Assembly: GCF_041381155.1 (NCBI RefSeq)
Contig: NC_091134.1
Location: forward strand, 65,270,969-65,334,968
DNA length: 64,000 nucleotides
Source of the DNA: Argopecten irradians
Taxonomy: Eukaryota; Mollusca; Bivalvia; Pectinida; Pectinidae
Direction of reading: 5' to 3'
The notes below the pieces were generated by a model. The model was not told the DNA's origin. It was given only the letters and a program-made list of their open reading frames with translations, and searched no databases. A program made the position numbers and the translations under genes. Positions 1-7,821 of this stretch are shown one piece after another (positions within the stretch are counted from its first letter, which is position 1; the number at the start of each line of letters is the position of its first letter).

Positions 1-1127
1 CTACACAGACAAGGCATCCACAATTACTGAAGAAACAGAGGTCCCAACAATTACTACAGACAAGGCATAGTGTGTATAACAGAGGTCCCAACAATTACTA
101 CAGACAAGGCAATGTGTGTGTAACAGAGGTCCCAACAATTACTACAGACAAGGCATAGTGTGTGTAACAGAGGTCCCAACAATTACTACAGACAAGGATA
201 GTGTGTGTACGGAGGTCCCAACAATTACTACAGACAAGGCATAGTGTGTGTAACAGAGGTCCCAACAATTACTACAGACAAGGCATAGTGTGTATAACAG
301 AGGTCCCAACAATTACTACAGACAAGGCATAGTGTGTGTAACAGAGGTCCCAACAATTACTACAGACAAGGCAAGGTGTGTGTAACAGAGGTCCCAACAA
401 TTACTACAGACAAGGCATGTGTGTGTGTACAGAGGTCCCAACAATTACTACAGACAAGGCATAGTGTGTGTAACGAGGTCCCAACAATTACTACAGACAA
501 GGCATGTGTGTGTAACAGAGGTCTCACTCAACAATTACTACAGACAAGGCATGGTGTGTGTAACAGAGGTCCAACAATTACTACAGCAAGGCATAGTGTG
601 TGTAACAGAGGTCTCACTCAACAATTACTACAGACAAGGCATGGTGTGTGTAACAGAGGTCCCACTCAACAATAATTACAGACAAGGCATGGAGTGTAAC
701 AGAGGTCCCAATAATTACTTCAGACAAGGCATGGTGTGTGTAACAGAGGTCTCACTCAACAATTACTACAGACAAGGCATGGTGTGTGTAAGAGATATTC
801 CAACAATTACTACAGGCAAGGTATGGTGTGTGTAAGAGAGGTCTCAACAATTACTACAGACAAGGCATGGTGTGTGTAAGAGAGGTCTCAACAATTACTA
901 CAGGCAAGGCATAGTAGTGTGTGTAAGAAAGGTCTCAACAATTACTACAGACAAGGCATGGTGTGTGTAAGAGAGGTCTCAACAATTACTACAGACAAGG
1001 CATGGTGTGTGCAAGAGATATTCCAACAATTACTACAGGCAAGGTAAAGTGTGTGTAAGAGAGGTCCCAACAATTACTACAGGCAAGGCATAGTGTTTGT
1101 AAGAGATATCTAAATAATTACTACAAA
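1..1127. repeat. 44-bp minisatellite array (left block)
   Basis: About 25 imperfect copies of a ~44-bp unit are seen, with the core CAACAATTACTACAGACAAG followed by GCATAGTGTGTGTAACAGAG. Units drift along the array: the left copies carry CAGACAAGG and GAGGTCCC, while the right copies carry CAGGCAAGG and AGAGAGGTCTC. ORFs of 113 and 138 codons here are repeat translations and not genes. The same unit resumes at 7138-7517, so the array appears to have been split by inserted mobile DNA. Confidence 0.95.
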
Positions 1128-1136
1128 ATAAATTTT

Positions 1137-2262
1137 CGAAACAGCCAAATCACTGACACTTCATTCATACACATCTGGGGTTTACATTAACAGATGATGC
1201 AATATGGAATCAACACATCCACAACATATATGAAAAATCTTACACAAAACTCAACATTCTTCGCTACATAAAAACTAAAGTCAGTAGGAAAACATTACTT
1301 TTGATATATACAGCATTTATTAGGCCAATTTTTGAATATGCTGACATTGTTTGAGATAACTGCACCCAACAATCTACTGAACTTTTAGAATCCATTCAAT
1401 TAGAAACAGCAAGAATAATCACAGGCCTATGATCAGGCACTTCTCATATTAAACTTTATACCGAACTTTGTTGGGAATCCCTGGCTGCTAGAAGAGAGAA
1501 ACAGAAATACATCATGATGTATGTAAATTAATGCACGAACTTTCCCCACATTACTTACAAGACATACTAATTCCTTTTACTAATAATCCTAATGAAAACT
1601 ACTATTCTCTCCGTCACACTAGACAATTTAACCCCCAATATGCAGGTCTAACAGTTACTATGACAGCTTCTTTCCATTCATGTGCCGCACTGTTAATACC
1701 TCTGATACAAATCTCTTTAACTCTCCTACACTTGCAAGATTTTAACTTTTATTAGACAAAGATAAAGTAACTGATATAATATCAGTTCAAATTTTTAAAT
1801 CAGAAGGGGAAAGGAGGGCAAATATCATTCTTACGCAACTTAGAAATAATTGTAGTGATTTAAATTTTTTATTTACACCATGATCATCTAATTGATAACC
1901 CTTCATGTAGTTGCTCTAATCCATTAGAAACAGTTTCTCGTTATTTTCTTGAATGTCCCCTTTTCAATGATTCCTGCAATGAATTACTCCAAAACCTGAA
2001 TAGGTACACTAATACACATAATCATATTAGTATTGACATATTTCTTTACGGATGTCCTGATTGTTGATATATTCATATGAAAGTCTCAACGTTTTAATCT
2101 TTATAAGATACAGTAAGCCTTTATATTGACCTTTGGACTTATTCATAGAATACTTTTCATATTAATCAAGTACATGTAATTTTGTAAAATCCTTGAAATA
2201 GTTGGAAACTAGTGGGCAATATTGCTGTGTTTCTGTGTTAATAAACTGACTTTCATTTATTT
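1137..2262 (+). mobile_element. 5'-truncated LINE, C-terminal pol remnant and 3' UTR
   Basis: Conceptual translation across stops gives the C-terminal part of a non-LTR retrotransposon polyprotein. A thumb-like segment reads AFIRPIFEYADIV, followed by a stop and LLESIQLETARIITGL. A Cys/His segment follows near 1910-2065 (CSNPLETVSRYFLECPLF, then YGCPDC). In-frame stops and frame changes show a dead copy. The right end (AATAAACTGACTTTCATTTA near 2240) looks like a LINE 3' end. The RT catalytic domain is missing, as expected for 5' truncation. The family (CR1/Jockey-like) is a guess. Confidence 0.75.
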
Positions 2263-2527
2263 AGTTTTTGATTCTTTACAACAGTTAATAAGTTATCATA
2301 TTATTATATTTCTAAACTTAAAATAATTAATTCTGTATAATTCAAACAATAAAAGTTTGGATGGTTATGACCTGTGCAATAATGCATGTGGACCTTTTGG
2401 TCAATCCACCTAACTGTATATTATCCCATAAAAATGTTATGTCTCATATATACATATTTAATATGATACATTATATATATAAGTAAAAAGAACCATGTCC
2501 ATGTGATGGTTTCCATATACTTAAAAA
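2263..2527. other. AT-rich spacer, no gene seen
   Basis: AT-rich sequence with short ATATAT tracts between the LINE remnant and the Penelope-like element. I see no coding potential. Confidence 0.6.
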
Positions 2528-2558
2528 GAAAACACAACTATAAAACAGTTCCCCCCCC

Positions 2559-2601
2559 CCCTAGCTTTCTCGCTTTCTCGGCTCATGCCGGTCTTCAGGG
2601 G
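2559..2601 (-). ncRNA. hammerhead ribozyme-like motif, PLE inverted tail
   Basis: On the minus strand the order is CCC (2601-2599), CUGAAGA (2598-2592), stem II CGGC-AUGA-GCCG (2590-2579), A, GAAA (2577-2574), stem III AGC/GCU around a 6-nt loop (2574-2563), then A (2562, predicted cleavage base) and GGG (2561-2559) pairing with the leading CCC. This is the layout of a minimal type I hammerhead: core CUGANGA and GAAA, U-A before the cleavage base, and stem I closing on both sides. Hammerheads are known in Penelope-like elements. Activity is inferred, not shown. Confidence 0.7.
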
Positions 2602-2771
2602 TTTCATGAGCCGAGAAAGCGCTAGGGCGGAAAAAACTGTTTTATAGTTGTGTTTTCTTTTTATGTATATATATATATATATATAAGTAAAAAAAAACAT
2701 GTCCATGTCCATATTTTTGACTAGAAAAACACCCTGCTTTAATTGACAATCGAGTAAGTAAAAACTTTATT

Positions 2772-3357
2772 TTGGAAGCTTTGAAAATAGTTTTGATTAG
2801 AAATATGTTTTATTTTGATAATTCATATTATCGGCAATGTAAAGGTACAGCGATGGGGACAAACGTTGCCCCTACATATGCTACTTTGGTTCATGGTTAC
2901 CTAGAGGAAATGCTTAACAGAAACATCGGGAAAATAGACAATGAACAAGCTGAGTATTTAAGAAGATTTTTGGATGATTGTTTTATAATCTGGAAATCAG
3001 ATAAAGATGTAAATACATTATTTCAAGAACTTAATAAGCTACATCCAGCTGATATACAGTACACAATGGATTCTAGTACAGTAAAACTACCGTTTTTGGA
3101 TATATCTGTACATATCAAAAATGGTGTAATCACTACTGACTTATATTGTAAGCCGACAGATTCGCATAATTATCTTGATTTTTATTCAAATCATGCAAGG
3201 CATGTAAAGCTAAATATCCCCTTTAATTTAGCGTCCCGTCTAATCACAATCGTAAGTGATAAAAGTATTTTAGCTAAACACTTAGATAACTTAGTTTTTT
3301 ATCTGCGCAAACAGCATTATCCACAAGAAGTTATAGATTACGGAGTTGAAAGAGCAA
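2772..3357 (+). pseudogene. Penelope-like reverse transcriptase fragment
   Basis: An open frame of about 195 codons matches the palm and thumb of Penelope-type RTs. It has YYRQCKGTAMGTNVAPTYA (RT motif 4 region), then RRFLDDCFIIW with the catalytic DD pair of the YxDD-equivalent motif, then LPFLDISVHIKNG, TDLYCKPTDSHNYLDF and HARHVKLNIPFNLASRLI. All are hallmarks of the family. The frame then runs by chance into the inserted Helentron-like element, so the last ~17 codons before the stop at 3410 are foreign. The N-terminal finger motifs are absent, so the copy is 5'-incomplete. RT would copy element RNA at a nicked target. Confidence 0.9.
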
Positions 3358-4006
3358 AACAAGAGGCCAAGAGGGCCTGTATCGCTCACCTGGTTTGTAA
3401 TGCAAAGTAATGTTCTGAATACAGGTTCATTGTTTCTTTTCTAAAGGAATTTTAACATTAACCTCAAAGTCCCCTATTGGGCCCCACCTCTCCTGCCCCC
3501 AGGGGGTCAGAGCCAAAGTTCTGTTCTCCTTCCCCCAAGGATGTTTGTGGCCAAATTTGGTTACAATCCATGCAGAACTCTAGGACAAGTAGCGATTTAT
3601 AGGATTTACCTCTATTTCCCCTATTGGGCCCCGCCCCTCCTGCCCCAAGGGGGTCAGAGCCAAAATTTATACAAGTTCTGTTCCCCTTCCCCCAAGGATG
3701 TTTGTGGCCAAATTTGGTTACAATCCATGCAGAACTCTAGGACAAGTAGTGATTTATAGGATTTACCTTTATTTTCCCTATTGGGCCCCGCCCCTCCTGC
3801 CCCCGGGGGGTCAGAGCCAAAATTTATACAAGTTCTGTTCCCCTTCCCCCAAGGATGTTTGTGGCCAAATTTGATTACAATCCATGCAGAACTCTATGAC
3901 TAGTAGCGATTTAAAGGAAATGTTGACGGACGGACGGACGACAGACGACGGACGCCGCGTCATGACATAAGCTCACTGGCCCTTCGGGCCAGGTGAGCTA
4001 AAAAGA
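3358..4006 (+). mobile_element. Pearl/Helentron-like nonautonomous element, family A copy 1
   Basis: Inserted inside the Penelope-like element between RT and endonuclease. It starts with a short 5' hairpin (AGGCC-aagag-GGCCT type) followed by ATCGCTCACCTGG. It then has about three ~155-bp core repeats (each with CCTATTGGGCCCC, GGGGGTCAGAGCCAAA, GATGTTTGTGGCCAAATTTG and GCAGAACTCTA), then a GACGGACGG tract at 3926-3950. A 3' hairpin, CTCACTGGCCC-ttc-GGGCCAGGTGAG, is followed immediately by CTAA. Core repeats plus an ACGG microsatellite match the Pearl family of bivalves, now grouped with Helentron-associated elements. No coding capacity. Confidence 0.8.
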
Positions 4007-4039
4007 AGGACCTATTCATTTAAGGAAACTGAATAAAGT

Positions 4040-4580
4040 GGAATCAAAAGCAATATAATACCTTTTGTCAGTACTTTTAATCCCAACAACTACAATATTT
4101 TTTCAATTGTAAAAGGTTGTGAAGATTACATGAAAAATAGCGACAGAATGAAATTGATTTTATCTAACAAGAAAATAAAAAATTGCAAGCGTCAACCTAA
4201 AAACTTTAAACGTATTTTATGTGCGTCAAAATTTGATTAAAAAATTCAAGATACTTCCGTCACTAAATGTATGCAAAAGCATTGCAAAACATGTGATATT
4301 ATTATAGAGTGTAAAAATTATACATTCAAAAATGGTTTTCATTTCAAAATTAAAACTAATATGAATTGTACATCCAAAAACGTCATATACGCACTTATTT
4401 GTAAAAAATGCTCAGATTTTTATATTGTTCAGACAGGAATGGAATTGAGAAAGAGAGTTACATTACACTGACAACAAACCAAAACAGATCATCTCAGATA
4501 TTTAACACTAAACGAACATTGTCATATGTGTGCTAATGATAACTTTTTATTTTACCAATATATCAAATGTCTAATGCAGA
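4040..4580 (+). pseudogene. Penelope-like linker and GIY-YIG endonuclease remnant
   Basis: After the Helentron-like insertion the PLE reading resumes (VSTFNPNNYNIFSIVKGCED). Then come paired cysteines (CMQKHCKTC), NCTSKNVIYALICKKCSDF, YIVQTGMELRKR and, in a shifted frame, LTLNEHCHMC. These correspond to the Cys-rich linker and GIY-YIG nuclease of Penelope elements. The usual glycine of the YIG motif is a valine here (YIV), and a stop at 4469-4471 and frame changes break the reading. The rest continues after the MITE (from 4991) as Lys-rich, frame-broken sequence. Non-functional. Confidence 0.8.
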
Positions 4581-4587
4581 TCTTTAA

Positions 4588-4986
4588 AGGCCCACAACCT
4601 TTCCGAAACGGTTTTAAATTTTTAAAATGGGAATGTAAAACAAGATCGATAATTTTGTAGAGTTGCAAAAATTATTAACTTACCGTTAATACTACATTTA
4701 TCATCACCTTCTGAACGATTTGATTAAAATAAATAAAATGTTTATTTTCATAACGCGGGTCGTATTATGTTTCCCGCCGTCGTCCTAAATACCGGGCGGT
4801 AGTTGACTATCACTGCGCCAGACGGCAAAACAGCGAATTGACTCTCCACTGTTTTCATATATTACGCAGGAAATCTTGCATATGTTTGGTGTCGTAACCT
4901 TATTTTAGGTCAACGGTATGCATTTTCTGATGTTATTAATGTTTTTAAGATACCTTTATATTTTGCTCCGGAAAGGTAATGGGCCT
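4588..4986. mobile_element. MITE with AGGCCCA terminal inverted repeats and TTAA duplication
   Basis: A ~399-bp noncoding insert is bounded by inverted repeats: AGGCCCACAACCTTTCCG on the left, and on the right the complement of AGGCCCATTACCTTTCCG. It is flanked on both sides by TTAA (4584-4587 and 4987-4990). A TTAA duplication suggests piggyBac-type or other TTAA-targeting transposition. Removing it and one TTAA joins the Penelope-like sequence smoothly, so it landed in the PLE after that element did. Confidence 0.8.
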
Positions 4987-5202
4987 TTAAAAAAGAGAAA
5001 ATAAAGAAATGTCTTTCATTCAACTTATGAAACCTGTGCTAAATTCAGAATGGGACAAAGGAATTAGTTTTTATTTTGTCCTCATGTTTTTGTTAGTTTC
5101 TTCCAGAACATTTACAATATCTTTATGTACCATGTTATGACGTAATCTTACTATGAAGTCATTGTACTATGACGTCATGTTTTACAAATAAAAGAATTCA
5201 AA

Positions 5203-5239
5203 CCCCTGAAGACCAGCATGAGCTGAGAAAGTGCTAGGG
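5203..5239 (+). ncRNA. hammerhead ribozyme-like motif, PLE 3' tail
   Basis: CCC (5203-5205), CUGAAGA (5206-5212), stem II CAGC-AUGA-GCUG (5214-5225), A, GAAA (5227-5230), a very short stem III (AG/CU, 5230-5235), A (5236, predicted cleavage base) and GGG (5237-5239) pairing with CCC. Compared with the copy at 2559-2601, the second pair of stem II changes from G-C to A-U, which is a compensatory substitution. A stem III this short is usual for Penelope hammerheads, which are thought to work as dimers. Confidence 0.72.
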
Positions 5240-5336
5240 CGGAAAAAACTGTTTTATAGTTGTGTTATCTTTTTATATATATATATATATATACTTAAAC
5301 TTTTAAAAGACGTTGTGCATCAGTAGATATTAAGAA

Positions 5337-6674
5337 ACAAGAGATCCCAGAGGGATCTTGGCGCCCACCAAAGAATGATCTATGTCTGACAATGGAAAGA
5401 TGGATCTTTTCTCTACTTTTTAAACTTTTTCAAACATATACTACACATAAAATTTGAGACGGATTGCTTCAGTACTTTCTGAGAAATAGCAGTAACAAAC
5501 TTCAACTATCAAAATCCAAGATGGTTCCTTGGCGGTCATCTTGTTGATGATCGGTCCCAAATCGCAATATGCACATCTAGGGCCCTAGGGGAACCTACAT
5601 GTGAAATTTGAGAATGATCCATTCAATACTTTCTGAGAAATAGCGATAACAAACTTTAAATATCAAAATTCAAGATTTTGGAAAATCCAAAATCCTGGCG
5701 GCCATCTTGTTGACTGGTCGGTCCCAAAACACAATATGCACAACTTGGTCCCTAGGGAAACCTATATATGAAATTTGAGACAGATCCCTTCAGTACTTTC
5801 TGAGAAATAGCGAGAACAAACTTTAAATATCAAAATCCAAGATGGCTGCCTGGTGGCCATCTTGTTGACTGATTAGTCCCAAAAGGCAATATGCACAACC
5901 AGGTTCCTAGGGGAATTCGAATCTACATATGAAATTTGAGACAGATCCCTTCAGTACTTTCTGAGAAATAGCGATAACAAATTTTAGCTATCAAAATCAA
6001 TGATGGCTGCCTGGCGGCTATCTTGTTCATCGATCGGTCCCAAAACGCAAAATATGCACAACAAGGGCCCTAGGGGATCATACATATGAAATTTGAGAAA
6101 GATCCCTTCAGCATTTTCTGAAAAATAGCAATAACAAACTTTAACTATCAAAATCCAAGATGGCCGCCTGGTGGCCATCTTGTTGACAGATCGGTCCCAA
6201 AACGCAAAATGCACAACTAGGTCCCTAGGAGAACCTACATATGAAATTTGAGACAGATCCCTTCAGTACTTTCTGAGAAATAGCGATAACAAACTTTAGA
6301 TATCAAAATCCAAGATGGCTGCATGGCGGCCATCTTGTTCACCGATCGGTCCGAAAACGCAATATGCACAACAAGGGCCCTAGGGGAACATACATATGAA
6401 ATTTGAGAAAGATCCCTTCAGCATTTTCTGAGAAATAGCGATAACAAACTTTAACTATCAAAATCCAAGATAGCCGCCTGGCGGCCATCTTGTTGACCGA
6501 TCGGTCCCAAAACGCAATATGCATAACTAGGTCCCTAGGGGAACCTACATATGAAATTTGAGACAGATCCCTTCAGTACTTTCTGAGAAATAGCGATAAC
6601 AAGAATTGTTAACGGGCGGACGGACGGAAGGACGGACGACGGACCACGGACAAAAAGCTATGATGGTGGGCTAA
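5337..6674 (+). mobile_element. Pearl/Helentron-like element, family B copy 1
   Basis: It begins with a 5' hairpin (AGATCCC-aga-GGGATCT, 5342-5358) and a ~70-bp unique leader. About seven core repeats of 155-167 bp follow, each containing CTTTCTGAGAAATAGCGATAAC, a pair of short inverted motifs around CAAGATGGCCGCC and GGCGGCCATCTTG, and CATATGAAATTTGAG. It then has a GGACGGACGG tract (6615-6645) and ends in GATGGTGGGCTAA. The ORFs inside it are repeat translations. Architecture matches family A although the sequence is unrelated. Confidence 0.8.
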
Positions 6675-6701
6675 AAAATATATCAACAAGGCATTCCTCT
6701 T

Positions 6702-6739
6702 CGCTAACGTTTTCAGGCCTTTCAGGCCATCTTCAGGCG
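6702..6739 (-). ncRNA. hammerhead ribozyme-like motif, left arm
   Basis: Minus-strand partner of the motif at 6770-6808, with the same core, stem I CGC/GCG (6739-6737 with 6704-6702) and stem II GGCC/GGCC. The stem III hexamer here is AACGUU, fully self-complementary, which would favour pairing between two ribozyme copies. Confidence 0.65.
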
Positions 6740-6769
6740 ATTGTTTATTTACTTAAAGTAAATATACAA

Positions 6770-6808
6770 TCGCCTGAAGATGGCCTGAAAGGCCTGAAAA
6801 CATTAGCG
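6770..6808 (+). ncRNA. hammerhead ribozyme-like motif, right arm
   Basis: CGC (6771-6773), CUGAAGA (6774-6780), U, stem II GGCC-UGAAA-GGCC (6782-6794), U, GAAA (6796-6799), stem III hexamer AACAUU (6799-6804), A (6805, predicted cleavage base), then GCG (6806-6808) pairing with CGC, extended by U6770-A6809. Stems differ entirely from the 5.2-kb copy while the core bases are identical, which argues for conserved folding and not shared sequence. Confidence 0.65.
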
Positions 6809-6856
6809 AAAAGGAATGCCATGTTGATAAACTTTTTCCTATATATATATATATTG

Positions 6857-7137
6857 GTATTATGATCACTATATCCTCATGTTTAGATTATAATTGTGTG
6901 TAAGGTGTGTGTTATGGTGTGTCTGTCTGTGTTAAACCTGAGTTACCTCCCCTGAATGTTATTGTATTTTTTTCATTTCAAAAATATTAATGTAACAATA
7001 TATATATGTAGATATTATAACTGATTTATATATAAACACTCCATCCACCAATGGAGAGAACTTATATAGGCCTAGCCTGTTGTTCCATCCTATTGACTGT
7101 ACCATCAATATGTCAATAAAATTTGTTGAAATGAAAA
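6857..7137 (+). other. Noncoding sequence ending in an A-run, probable LINE/SINE 3' end
   Basis: No coding potential. The right edge reads AATAAAATTTGTTGAAATG followed by a nine-base A-run, directly abutting the resumed minisatellite. This looks like the 3' end of a polyadenylated retroelement. Its relation to the LINE at 1137-2262 is not established. Confidence 0.45.
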
Positions 7138-7517
7138 AAAAATTACTACAGGCAAGGTATAGTGTGTGTAAGAGAGGTCTCAACAATTACTACAGGCAAG
7201 GTATAGTGTGTGTAAGAGAGGTCTCAACAATTACTACAGGCAAGGCATAGTGTGTGTAAGAGAGGTCTCAACAATTACTACAGGCAAGGCATAGTGTGTG
7301 TAAGAGAGGTCTCAACAATTACTACAGGCAAGGCATAGTGTCTGTAAGAGATATCCCGACAATTACTACAGGCAAGGCATAGTGTGCGTAAGAGATATCC
7401 CAACAATTACTACAGGCAAGGCATAGTGTGTGTAAGAGATATCCCAACAATTACTACAGGCAAGGCATAGTGTGTGTAAGAGATATCCCAACAATTACTA
7501 CAGGCAAGGTGTGGGTA
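7138..7517. repeat. 44-bp minisatellite array (right block)
   Basis: Eight to nine units of the same minisatellite as at 1-1127 (ATTACTACAGGCAAGGCATA core), in the same orientation and most like the right-hand units of that block. This supports an originally continuous array. Confidence 0.95.
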
Positions 7518-7667
7518 ACCTTGTCTGGAATGGAAGTCAGGACGTTCATGCAATGATAGAGTTAATCTGAAACACATAGGCTGGTTGTTAAAGGCTAAAT
7601 AGCTCAGAAATTAACTGTGAACCATATAAAATAGTCATGTAGTGGTGATTTTGGGGATTTTTATAAC

Positions 7668-7821
7668 CTGGTATGATGTCCCAGATATGGTGTACGAGCT
7701 CCAGGTAGGACTCTCGGGTGTATCCTCGTCTCATGGCCTTTAGGACAGATGTACTACCACTCTGGGCAGGCAGGTGGATTTGATTACAAATGTTTGGTCG
7801 CTCCTTCATCATGTATAACAC
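7668..7821 (-). CDS. CDK5RAP1: CDK5RAP1 exon 8 (last one in window)
   Basis: Encodes [39 protein letters not shown] and [12 protein letters not shown]. It ends with one leftover G before donor GTTATA, so the coding region must continue to the left. Confidence 0.93.

Larger units (their letters stand above)
2528..5292 (+). mobile_element. Penelope-like retroelement with nested insertions
   Basis: The order is: an inverted pair of tail sequences (2530-2660), a Penelope-type reverse transcriptase (2772-3357), a linker and GIY-YIG endonuclease remnant (4040-4580), and a 3' tail ending in an (AT)n tract (5200-5292). The tail segment containing AAAAAACTGTTTTATAGTTG occurs both at 2630-2665 and 5243-5275, as expected for Penelope pseudo-LTRs. 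The left copy is folded against an inverted partial copy. Two younger elements interrupt it: a Helentron-like element at 3358-4006 and a MITE at 4588-4986. Frameshifts and stops in the endonuclease part show it is inactive. Confidence 0.9.
6680..6856. mobile_element. Fold-back pair of Penelope-type tails (second family)
   Basis: A near-perfect inverted repeat of about 70-bp arms (6681-6750 and 6757-6830) sits around ACTTAAAGT and is followed by an (AT)n tract. The arms carry CGCCTGAAGATGGCCTGAAA and end with TAGCG(A)AGAGGAATGCC. This is the same organisation as the inverted tail pair of the 2.5-kb PLE, so I read it as the remnant of a different Penelope-like element with no coding part left. 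Confidence 0.65.

Noticed and set aside
334..835. ORFs of 113 and 138 codons near the left edge
   Set aside because: They are translations of the 44-bp minisatellite in two frames, with period-driven peptide repeats. Not genes.
1..1127. CRISPR-like array of regular repeats
   Set aside because: Units are head-to-tail without unique spacers, and the DNA is clearly eukaryotic.
1115..7150. AATTACTACA as a true 10-bp target duplication around the 6-kb insertion
   Set aside because: The word occurs in every minisatellite unit, so its presence on both sides is expected without duplication.
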